From Cyclobacteriaceae bacterium (GTDB taxonomy: Bacteria; Bacteroidota; Bacteroidia; Cytophagales; Cyclobacteriaceae), in contig CP075525.1 of assembly GCA_025808415.1 (NCBI GenBank), forward strand, positions 1,101,501 through 1,165,500: 64,000 nt of DNA, read 5' to 3'. Below, one piece after another: positions 34,678 through 41,024 of the stretch. Each line of letters begins with the position of its first letter. The stretch's first letter is position 1. A program made the translations under genes and the position numbers. Below the pieces are notes generated by a model, which had not been told where the DNA came from, searched no databases, and was given only the letters and a program-made list of their open reading frames with translations.

Positions 34678-34917
34678 ATGAGAAAATTAACTATTTTATT
34701 CGTATTTATCGTAGTGACCGGATCATGCAGCAGGGATTGTGAAAACGCCAATTCCTTATGCAAAGAAGCACCTCCTAATGACGAAGAATGCGGGGCATAC
34801 TTCCAAAGATGGTTTTATGATAAGAAAAGGGATTCCTGTAAGCAGATTGGATATAGCGGATGCAATCACTACGGATTTGCAACTAAACAAGAATGCGAAA
34901 CCTGTACGTGTGATTGA
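34678..34917 (+). CDS. Cassette 3: Kunitz/BPTI-like lipoprotein, 79 aa
   Basis: The lipoprotein-type leader (RKLTILFVFIVVTGSCSRDC) has a probable lipidated Cys17. Residues ~28-78 read like a Kunitz domain: C-x9-C-GAYFQRWFYDKKRDSC, then KQIGYSGCNHYGFATKQEC and CTC. In BPTI the Cys14-Cys30 and Cys30-Cys38 spacings are 15 and 7 residues, and both are kept here. AYF-RWFYD and GY-GC-G-F are the usual Kunitz signatures. The P1 loop (APPNDEEC) has an acidic residue at the usual P1 site and lacks the GPC motif, so inhibition of trypsin-like enzymes is doubtful. Bacterial Kunitz proteins are unusual. Confidence 0.7.
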   Translation: MRKLTILFVFIVVTGSCSRDCENANSLCKEAPPNDEECGAYFQRWFYDKKRDSCKQIGYSGCNHYGFATKQECETCTCD

Positions 34918-34964
34918 AGTAAATGGGTTGACAAATCTTAAACCCGATTAGTGCGGGAATTCCG

Positions 34965-34978
34965 GTTTACCCGCCAAC
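34965..34978 (+). repeat. Right terminal half-site of cassette 3
   Basis: GTTTACCCGCCAAC matches the reverse complement of the cassette's first bases (GTTTACCCCGTGCAAC), with a short indel. No CCGGGTTTG arm follows it, so the array ends here in a truncated site. Confidence 0.5.
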
Positions 34979-35039
34979 GTATAATCTATATTCCATTGCG
35001 ATTGGAAGACAAAACCTTTACTTTTCCTGTTTGGGCCAT

Positions 35040-36521
35040 ATGTCTTCCACATCACCAAACCTGAACCGGCAGTTAGGGCTTTTGGGCCTTACCGCAACTG
35101 GCATTTGCTCCATGATAGGTGCTTCCATTTATGTAGTACCTTTTATGATCCAACGCAACGTGTCGGGCATTGGGCCATACGTGTTGCCTGCTTTTTTGTT
35201 TGCCGCTTTTCCCGCGGCATTGGCAGCGTTGGCCTACACCATCTTGTCGTCCGCCATGCCGCGTGCTGGCGGAAGTTATATTTATGCCAGCCGAGCGTTG
35301 CATCCATACCTTGGTTTTGTGGCCAGTTTCTCGCAGTGGTTCGGACTTTCCATTGTTATTGGCGTGGTGTCGTATGTTATTGTGCCCTTTCTACGTGATG
35401 TAGCTTCAGCGCTTCAGTTGATTGACGTGGCAAAATTTTTAGACACAGGTGTGGTGCGTGTTGCGCTGTCGTTACTTTTTCTGTGGACGTTTGTATATGT
35501 AAACATCCGTGGTGTAAAACTGTATCAGCGTACACTCATTCCGTTAATGCTGCTCATGTTTGCGTTGGGCGCCATTGTTGTGATTTCCGGATTGAGCTTT
35601 AACCATCAGGACTTCGCAGCAGCATTGTTTGAAAAGGAGGGAAGGGAAGTAGTGCAGCAGGATGCGGTTTTTCACTGGCCTACATTTCTTTCAGCATCAA
35701 CTTTGTTGTTCGCAAGTTTTATCGGGTTTGATTCTATCGCGCAAGCAGGTGGTGAAGCTAAAAATCCTTCGCGGAATTTACCCCGTGCTATTGGTTTGGC
35801 TATACTCACAGTAAGTTTTTTCTATATCGTTTTCACCCTTTCGGTGTATCATGCGGTGCCCTGGTATTTTGTTGCGCAGGAGTCGCTGGTGAAAGATATA
35901 ACCGCACCTGGTTTGTTGAGCTATGTGCTTCCTTCAGGTTGGGCTGTGCTTATTGTGTTGGGCGCGACCATAGCGCTGCTCAACGATTTGCCGGCTATGA
36001 TTCTTTCTGTTTCCCGGCTCATGTTTTCCTGGGCTGAGGATGGCATCTTTCCAAAACAACTTTCAGCGGTTCATCCCAAACTTCATACACCGCACCGCGC
36101 CATTGTGCTTAGCGGGGTAATGGCTTCCATCGGCATATTAGGCAGTCACTTTGCCGGAGATTTTTTTCTGGGTATTGATATCATGGTTACATCCATGCTG
36201 GTCAACTTTCTGTTGATGTGTGTTTCGGTTGTTGGGCTTCCTAATCGTAATCCGGCATTAGCTGCGCGGATTGCCATATTTACATCAAGACCTTTGCAAT
36301 TGGTATTGGCCATTGGAGGCATTGTGTTGTTAGCATCATTTCTGATTATCCATATCACTAAAGATCTGTCATCAACGGTTGCTGCCTGGTATTTTCATTC
36401 TACGCCTGTTTGGATTATCGTGATGCTGATGGCTTCATTTATTTTCTATGTGCAATGGCAAAGACTTAAGAATGCAGGCGTAGACACAAAGAAATTATTT
36501 TCTGAACTTCCACCGGAATAG
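35040..36521 (+). CDS. APC-superfamily amino-acid permease, 493 aa
   Basis: About twelve hydrophobic segments with the APC signature near the start (LGLLGLTATGICSMIGASIY, GIGPYVLPAFLFAAFPAALA), then PRAGGSYIYASRALHPYLGF and FIGFDSIAQAGGEAKNPSRN. It is an inner-membrane importer for an amino acid or amine that cannot be specified. The ATG at 35040 is chosen over the in-frame TTG at 35031. The downstream AKR-RidA fusion begins 3 bp after the stop, so the two are an operon and may act on a common substrate. Confidence 0.85.
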   Translation: MSSTSPNLNRQLGLLGLTATGICSMIGASIYVVPFMIQRNVSGIGPYVLPAFLFAAFPAALAALAYTILSSAMPRAGGSYIYASRALHPYLGFVASFSQWFGLSIVIGVVSYVIVPFLRDVASALQLIDVAKFLDTGVVRVALSLLFLWTFVYVNIRGVKLYQRTLIPLMLLMFALGAIVVISGLSFNHQDFAAALFEKEGREVVQQDAVFHWPTFLSASTLLFASFIGFDSIAQAGGEAKNPSRNLPRAIGLAILTVSFFYIVFTLSVYHAVPWYFVAQESLVKDITAPGLLSYVLPSGWAVLIVLGATIALLNDLPAMILSVSRLMFSWAEDGIFPKQLSAVHPKLHTPHRAIVLSGVMASIGILGSHFAGDFFLGIDIMVTSMLVNFLLMCVSVVGLPNRNPALAARIAIFTSRPLQLVLAIGGIVLLASFLIIHITKDLSSTVAAWYFHSTPVWIIVMLMASFIFYVQWQRLKNAGVDTKKLFSELPPE

Positions 36522-36524
36522 CAC

Positions 36525-37976
36525 ATGAACACATCAAAATACATTGAACTCGCCCCCGGTCTGACCATTTGTCGGGCGGTAACCGGTTTATGGCAAATAG
36601 CCGATCTCGAACGCGATGGAACCAAAGTGGAAGCTGAAAAAGCTGCTGCCGCGATGGATGCTTATGCAAAGGCAGGCTTCACCACGTTTGACATGGCCGA
36701 TCATTATGGATCAGCGGAAGAAATAGCCGGAGTGTTTCAAACAAAATACGCAAAAGGGAAAGCGCAACTATTGACCAAATGGGTACCGACACCTGGAACG
36801 ATTAAGCGGCAGCAAGTTCGTGATGCAGTTGAACGAGCGCTTGAGCGTATGCAATCAGCGCAAATTGACCTGATGCAATTTCATGCCTGGAGTTATGCGC
36901 ATCCATCATGGGTTGATGCCTTGTTGTGGTTGCAGGAACTAAAGAATGAAGGGTTGATCAGGTACATCGGCCTTACCAATTTTGATAGCGCTCACTTAAG
37001 TATTGTAATCAACAGTGGTATTGAAGTTGTCTCCAATCAGGTGTGTTATTCGCTGCTTGATCAGCGGGCCGCGGGCCGGATGGCGGAGATTTGCAAAAAG
37101 TATAGTGTAAAGTTACTTGCATTCGGTACTGTGGCCGGTGGTTTTCTTTCAGAGAAGTGGTTGAATAAACCTGAACCAGTATTGAATGATTCGCTCACAT
37201 GGTCGCAAATGAAATACAAGCGCTTTATTGATACTGCTGGAGGATGGGATGTATTTCAAACCTTGTTGAGTACACTCGATCAGGTGGCGAAAAAATATAA
37301 TGTAGGTATAGCCAATATTGCCAGCAAGTATATGCTGGAGCAGCCGGCTGTTGGCGGGGTAATTATTGGCGCCCGGTTAGGGCAAAGTGAACATATCACA
37401 GAAAATGAGAAACTGTTTTCATTTGAATTGGATAGCGAAAGCAAGAGAAAGATCGCTCTTGCACTATCCATGCTGAAGCCAATACCTGGTGATTGTGGCG
37501 ATGAGTATCGCAAGCCGCCATTCTTAACGGCATCGGGAGACCTGAGTCATCATGTGGAAAGTTTTCCAGCGCCCTATCCGGCTGTTCAGGGAAGCGATAG
37601 AAGAAGCAAAGCCTTAAGCGGAACGGTTTGGGAAGATCTGGCAGGGTTCAGCAGGGCGGTTAGAAAAGGAAATCGCATTTTGGTTTCCGGTACAACGGCA
37701 ACGCATGGCTCAAAAGCAATGTGTGGAAATGATCCTGCAGCGCAAACTCATTTTATTATCGATAAGATTGAAGGAGCCATTCAGTCACTTGGCGGAACAT
37801 TGAACGATGTTGTCCGGACAAGAATTTTCATTCGCAACATTAATGATTGGGAGCCCATTGCCCGTGCTCATGGTGAGCGATTCAAGGACATTCAACCGGC
37901 AAACACTATGGTGAAAGCTGAATTGATTGGTGATGAGTACCTGGTGGAAATGGAAGCGGAGGCCATTGTTGAGTAA
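36525..37976 (+). CDS. Aldo/keto reductase fused to a RidA (YjgF) domain, 483 aa
   Basis: Residues ~1-330 are an aldo/keto reductase; the catalytic tetrad is suggested by FDMADHYG (Asp, Tyr), LLTKWVP (Lys) and LMQFHAW (His), and NADPH-binding by IIGARLGQSEHITENE. Residues ~360-483 are a RidA/YjgF domain (RILVSGTTATHG; FIIDKIEGAIQSLGGTLNDV; VRTRIFIRNINDWEPIARA), with the conserved Arg in R-T-R-I and the usual C-terminal Glu (VEMEAEAIVE). RidA domains hydrolyse reactive enamine/imine intermediates, so the fusion may reduce and detoxify products of amine catabolism. It is coupled to the permease gene. Confidence 0.85.
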   Translation: MNTSKYIELAPGLTICRAVTGLWQIADLERDGTKVEAEKAAAAMDAYAKAGFTTFDMADHYGSAEEIAGVFQTKYAKGKAQLLTKWVPTPGTIKRQQVRDAVERALERMQSAQIDLMQFHAWSYAHPSWVDALLWLQELKNEGLIRYIGLTNFDSAHLSIVINSGIEVVSNQVCYSLLDQRAAGRMAEICKKYSVKLLAFGTVAGGFLSEKWLNKPEPVLNDSLTWSQMKYKRFIDTAGGWDVFQTLLSTLDQVAKKYNVGIANIASKYMLEQPAVGGVIIGARLGQSEHITENEKLFSFELDSESKRKIALALSMLKPIPGDCGDEYRKPPFLTASGDLSHHVESFPAPYPAVQGSDRRSKALSGTVWEDLAGFSRAVRKGNRILVSGTTATHGSKAMCGNDPAAQTHFIIDKIEGAIQSLGGTLNDVVRTRIFIRNINDWEPIARAHGERFKDIQPANTMVKAELIGDEYLVEMEAEAIVE

Positions 37977-37995
37977 CAGCCTTATTATGGCAAGC

Positions 37996-38029
37996 AATCC
38001 CAGGTCTGTGTTGACACAGACCTGGGATT
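37996..38029. terminator. Terminator-like hairpin between convergent genes
   Basis: AATCCCAGGTCTGTG (37996-38010) and CACAGACCTGGGATT (38015-38029) form a perfect 15-bp stem with a TTGA loop. It lies between the convergent AKR-RidA and HTH genes and could stop both; the T-tracts are weak. Confidence 0.7.
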
Positions 38030-38046
38030 TGTAAAGTTTTCTGTAT

Positions 38047-38253
38047 TTATTTTTCTGTGTACTCCAATATATCCCCGGGCTGGCAATCCAACGCTTTACA
38101 AATAGCCTCCAGTGTACTGAAACGAATGGCTTTAGCTTTTCCGGTTTTAAGTATAGAAAGATTGGCAAGGGTCAGATCAACTTTCTCCGAAAGTTCATTC
38201 AACGACATTTTCCGCTTCGCCATCATCACATCCAGGTTTACAATAATTGGCAT
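38047..38253 (-). CDS. Cro/CI-type HTH regulator (YozG-like), 68 aa
   Basis: An entire small helix-turn-helix protein: MPIIVNLDVMMAKRKMSLNE, LSEKVDLTLANLSILKTGKA and IRFSTLEAICKALDCQPGDI, as in the YozG family. It follows a DUF2975 membrane-protein gene by 3 bp; this pairing is recurrent in Bacteroidota and Firmicutes and suggests a membrane protein with its own repressor. A perfect inverted repeat upstream of the pair is a candidate operator. Confidence 0.85.
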   Translation of the reverse strand: MPIIVNLDVMMAKRKMSLNELSEKVDLTLANLSILKTGKAKAIRFSTLEAICKALDCQPGDILEYTEK

Positions 38254-38256
38254 AGC

Positions 38257-38787
38257 TCAAACGGTTAATTCGTTTTCTGATTGAATTTCTACACCACGCT
38301 TAAACACTTGTGAAATAATGAATACAAGACCTGCCATAAAGAGAAATTCTCCTGTGGCAAGATCTCCAAGTGTCATATCAGTTTTTTTCAGTAACCAACT
38401 GGCGTGTGTATTATTCAATTGGGCAATAATCCAGATTGCTAAAAGTGTATAACTGATCCTTTCCAGAATACGGGCAACTTCGTTGGTAAAAGGGTTTGCC
38501 AGGTTTACTTTCGAAAGACTTCTAATGACCAGAAAAATCATGTATGCTTTCAAGCCGATATAAACAACTAAGAAAGAAACAAATTGAGAGTAATACCAAA
38601 AGTTATGCTGGCTGAGCTTATAGAAATCCAGTCCTCTATATAAATCTTTTGCTGCTGTTGGGTTTACACAACTTACTGCATAAGAAGTAAGGATTGCCCC
38701 TACCTTGATCGTTAGGCCAATGAATGCAATCCATGCCAGTACACGCATGATTACCAGTATTTGTTCAGTTCTCGTTTTTGTGTCCAT
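38257..38787 (-). CDS. DUF2975 membrane protein, 176 aa
   Basis: Four hydrophobic segments: ILVIMRVLAWIAFIGLTIKV, FVSFLVVYIGLKAYMIFLVI, LERISYTLLAIWIIAQL and FLFMAGLVFIISQVF. The layout with NPFTNEVARILERISYTLLA before the third segment is characteristic of DUF2975. The function is unknown. It is co-transcribed with the downstream HTH gene. Confidence 0.85.
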   Translation of the reverse strand: MDTKTRTEQILVIMRVLAWIAFIGLTIKVGAILTSYAVSCVNPTAAKDLYRGLDFYKLSQHNFWYYSQFVSFLVVYIGLKAYMIFLVIRSLSKVNLANPFTNEVARILERISYTLLAIWIIAQLNNTHASWLLKKTDMTLGDLATGEFLFMAGLVFIISQVFKRGVEIQSENELTV

Positions 38788-38825
38788 AAAAGTTGAGTTG
38801 TTATTAATATTTCAAATATCAGTAA

Positions 38826-38850
38826 ATATTTATTGATAAACAATAAATAT
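38826..38850. promoter_or_regulatory. Perfect inverted repeat, candidate operator
   Basis: ATATTTATTG (38826-38835) faces CAATAAATAT (38841-38850) across ATAAA, 39 bp upstream of the DUF2975 start. Two related words (GATAAA at 38835 and CGATAAAAT at 38862) follow. It is placed where the paired YozG-type regulator could bind. Confidence 0.5.
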
Positions 38851-39011
38851 AAAATGATTTTCGATAAAATTATATAATTACCGATTTTGAGGGCAGAAAT
38901 GTGCTTTTTTGGATTTCGTGCGGGTAGCAGAATGACTACTAGAAAATAATTTAAAACGGGATAGGGGTAATCCCCCGGTCAATTGTCATGGTATCAAAAA
39001 ATAAGAAACCC

Positions 39012-39632
39012 ATGAAAAAGCTATTGATCCTTCTTTTTGCCTTATCTGCAACCTTTGTGGCCTCAGCTCAAGGCGAAATTCAAACCGTTTTTAAGAGCTC
39101 CCGTGTTACCGGTTATGGTGCCATCACCAATAAATTTACTTCTATCCGTGGCGATTATGCCAATATGGTTGGTGCTTATGGTGGTGTGTTTATCGACCGG
39201 AAAGTAATGATTGGTGTAGGTGGATTTTCGACCACCAACAAAATTCAAGTTCCAGCCGAGTTTAGCAGTAATCCCGGAGTGGAAATGAGTTATGGATATG
39301 TTCAAACCGGCTTGATGACGGAGTATGTACTCGCTTCCAACAAGCCTGTTCACCTGGTGTTATCCATGTTTGCCGGTGCCGGTTTTTCTTACCAGTATGA
39401 ACATTGGTCAAATCCCAATTATGATTGGAATGTTACTCATGGACCTTATGATCAGAGCTGGTCTTTTGTTATGGAGCCTGGGGCACAGGTTGAAATCAAT
39501 CTCTTTCGCTGGGTGCGCTTAAGTCCTGGTGTGAGTTACCGCAGATCATACAACAGTGACGGTGTTGGTCTTTCCGATAGTGACCTAAGTGACTGGAATT
39601 ATAGTTTTACCTTAAAGTTTGGGAAGTTCTGA
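39012..39632 (+). CDS. Small outer-membrane beta-barrel protein, 206 aa
   Basis: The start is placed at the ATG at 39012, which begins a signal peptide (MKKLLILLFALSATFVASAQ, cut before GEIQ). The mature protein has alternating hydrophobic strands (GAYGGVFIDRKVMIGVGGFS; VHLVLSMFAGAGFSYQYEHW; VRLSPGVSYRRSYN) and ends in aromatic FTLKFGKF, typical of an outer-membrane barrel of about eight strands. The function is unknown. The in-frame ATG at 38988 would add eight charged residues before the signal. Confidence 0.75.
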   Translation: MKKLLILLFALSATFVASAQGEIQTVFKSSRVTGYGAITNKFTSIRGDYANMVGAYGGVFIDRKVMIGVGGFSTTNKIQVPAEFSSNPGVEMSYGYVQTGLMTEYVLASNKPVHLVLSMFAGAGFSYQYEHWSNPNYDWNVTHGPYDQSWSFVMEPGAQVEINLFRWVRLSPGVSYRRSYNSDGVGLSDSDLSDWNYSFTLKFGKF

Positions 39633-39646
39633 TTTCAGATTCTTAT

Positions 39647-40219
39647 TTATTGAATCGAGTCAAGGGGCTTGCGTACTTTGTCAAACTCCCTTGACTTTTT
39701 CAATTCGGATGGTGTAAGACCTGTAACTTTTTTAAACTGAGCGGATAAGTGGGCAACACTGCTATAGCCTAACCGATCGGCAATCTGACTCAGGTTTAGT
39801 TCATCATAAAAAAGTAATTCTTTAGCCCGCTCAATTTTTTGCCTGATGATGTATTGCTCCAGCGTGATACCTTCCACTGATGAAAACAGGTTGCTGAGGT
39901 AATTGTATTCGTAGTGTAATTCTTCCGAAAGAATATCCGACCAGTTGTGTTTCAGATTTACCCTGTCGGTATGGTGAATAAGCTGAATGATTTTATTTTT
40001 GATGCCTTCAATCAACCGGGCCTTTCGATCGTCAATCCGTTCGAAACCTAAAGCTATTAATTCACTGTCGAGCTGTTTTAGGTTTTCTTCCGATAAATCA
40101 TTTTGCAAAATAACTTCGCCTAGTGAAACCTTTTCAGGTACGTGACCAAATTTATGGAGCAATTGCTCCACGGCCATGATGCACCGATTACAAACCATAT
40201 TTTTGATGTAGAGTGTCAT
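39647..40219 (-). CDS. AraC-family regulator with N-terminal metal-binding-like domain, 190 aa
   Basis: Residues ~1-80 resemble an HMA-type domain with a C-x-x-C pair (IKNMVCNRCIMAVEQLLHKF). The C-terminus is an AraC HTH (LNLSQIADRLGYSSVAHLSA, QFKKVTGLTPSELKK). Proteins of this shape are widespread in Bacteroidota beside copper ATPases and Cus operons and are thought to sense Cu(I)/Ag(I). Here it is about 7 kb from copA and 24 kb from cus, so its targets may be at a distance. Confidence 0.8.
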   Translation of the reverse strand: MTLYIKNMVCNRCIMAVEQLLHKFGHVPEKVSLGEVILQNDLSEENLKQLDSELIALGFERIDDRKARLIEGIKNKIIQLIHHTDRVNLKHNWSDILSEELHYEYNYLSNLFSSVEGITLEQYIIRQKIERAKELLFYDELNLSQIADRLGYSSVAHLSAQFKKVTGLTPSELKKSREFDKVRKPLDSIQ

Positions 40220-40223
40220 AATA

Positions 40224-40265
40224 TCTTACTACTTATGTCTTGCTACTTATGTCTTTCTACTTGTG
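40224..40265. repeat. 14-bp tandem repeat, three units
   Basis: TCTTACTACTTATG, TCTTGCTACTTATG and TCTTTCTACTTGTG follow one another. The third unit supplies the last codons (TSRKT) of the frameshifted DUF4260 gene. It fills the gap before the AraC gene. Confidence 0.7.
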
Positions 40266-40619
40266 TCTCCACCTCCAATCCATCCGAGATGTGTATTCTT
40301 AAAGTTATCAGTGTACTTTAAACCGTATCCTACAATGCGATCGAATGAACTATGCCCGAATAACACTACCCCCACCAAAGTAAGTTCATGAATCACCAGA
40401 AAGTAGCCGGCAAAGTAGCATGCAATAGCAATACCTTTATGATGTGATAGGTTATAAGTAAACGCTCCCACTTTTGTATTCACAAGATAACCCAGCATAC
40501 CAAGATCGGGCGCCAGAAAAAAATGCCCAGAAAACCCAGCCTTTAAAAGGCAGGAAGGAATTCAGGTAGACCGCAAGGCCAAACATGGCAAGCTCTTCAA
40601 GGCGTAAAATATTTTTCAT
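40247..40619 (-). pseudogene. DUF4260 membrane protein gene with a +1 frameshift in a T7 run
   Basis: From the ATG at 40619 the minus strand reads MKNILRLEELAMFGLAVYLN ... PFKGWVFWAFF, then leaves frame. Removing one T from the seven-T run at 40523-40517 continues as LAPDLGMLGYLVNTKVGAFT ... LVGVVLFGHSSFDRIVGYGL, which is the conserved DUF4260 sequence. Hence a full-length ~123-residue gene is split by one base. The upper half overlaps the preceding stop by 4 nt (ATGA), as an intact gene would. It could be a true mutation, a phase-variable homopolymer or a sequencing error. Confidence 0.8.
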
Positions 40620-41020
40620 GATTTTCTTTTCTTAAAGTGATCAGGCAAATCCTCTTCGGAATTTTTTTGTAGTAAATATTGAAGGCCTTCTTCTCTTGTG
40701 TCAAATGCTTTAAAGTTTCGCTGGAGGAAGATATTTAGGCCAGTCAGCAATATTCGCTTGGTAAGATTTAGCCCAATAACTGCCTGCTTTATGATAAGAT
40801 GCCCATGCTTTGAAAGTTGTTTTTCAATATGACGAATGAAATCGGGGGTTCCATAGTTATCGTCTTGCAGCAAACTCATAACCAACATGGGTTTATTATT
40901 GTTGGTCAGTACTTCAGTTGCCTGATCAAAGATGTCGATCATTTCAACCGGCTTTGCACCACGATAGTCGACTTCAAGGATTTCTGTTCCGTCAACCACT
41001 ATAATTTTAACACCAGCCAT
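40616..41020 (-). CDS. STAS/SpoIIAA-like hypothetical protein, 134 aa
   Basis: I place the start at the ATG at 41020, four bases after asnB's stop; the longer frame only reads back into asnB. The protein looks like a STAS-type alpha/beta domain: VKIIVVDGTEILEVDYRG, AKPVEMIDIFDQATEVLTNN, NKPMLVMSLLQD and IIKQAVIGLNLTKRILLTGL. Similar small proteins in Bacteroidota are of unknown function. It is co-transcribed with asnB and overlaps the DUF4260 start by 4 nt. Confidence 0.6.
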   Translation of the reverse strand: MAGVKIIVVDGTEILEVDYRGAKPVEMIDIFDQATEVLTNNNKPMLVMSLLQDDNYGTPDFIRHIEKQLSKHGHLIIKQAVIGLNLTKRILLTGLNIFLQRNFKAFDTREEGLQYLLQKNSEEDLPDHFKKRKS

Positions 41021-41024
41021 TTGG

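Larger units (their letters stand above)
32847..34978 (+). mobile_element. Integron-like array of three gene cassettes without integrase
   Basis: Three plus-strand genes, AT-richer than their neighbours, are each bounded by their own complementary ends: GTTAGCGTGC (32846) with GCACGCTAAC (33525-33534); GTTGGTGGC (33650) with GCCACCAAC (34531-34539); GTTGCACGGGGTAAAC (34658) with GTTTACCCGCCAAC (34965-34978). Between neighbouring cassettes lie long palindromic junctions with shared inner arms. This is the architecture of integron cassettes, where the start of a cassette restores the palindrome with its own end in the circular form. The core here is ACGTT rather than canonical GTTRRRY, and no intI gene is in the window. 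GAATTCCGG occurs at both outer edges (32763, 34957). Confidence 0.6.

Noticed and set aside
32700..35030. Classical integron
   Set aside because: No intI-like gene or attI is in the window and the cores do not fit GTTRRRY, so only 'integron-like' is claimed.
40247..40498. An intact 83-aa gene starting at MLGYLV
   Set aside because: The conserved protein continues upstream in another frame across a T run, so this is the distal part of a split gene.
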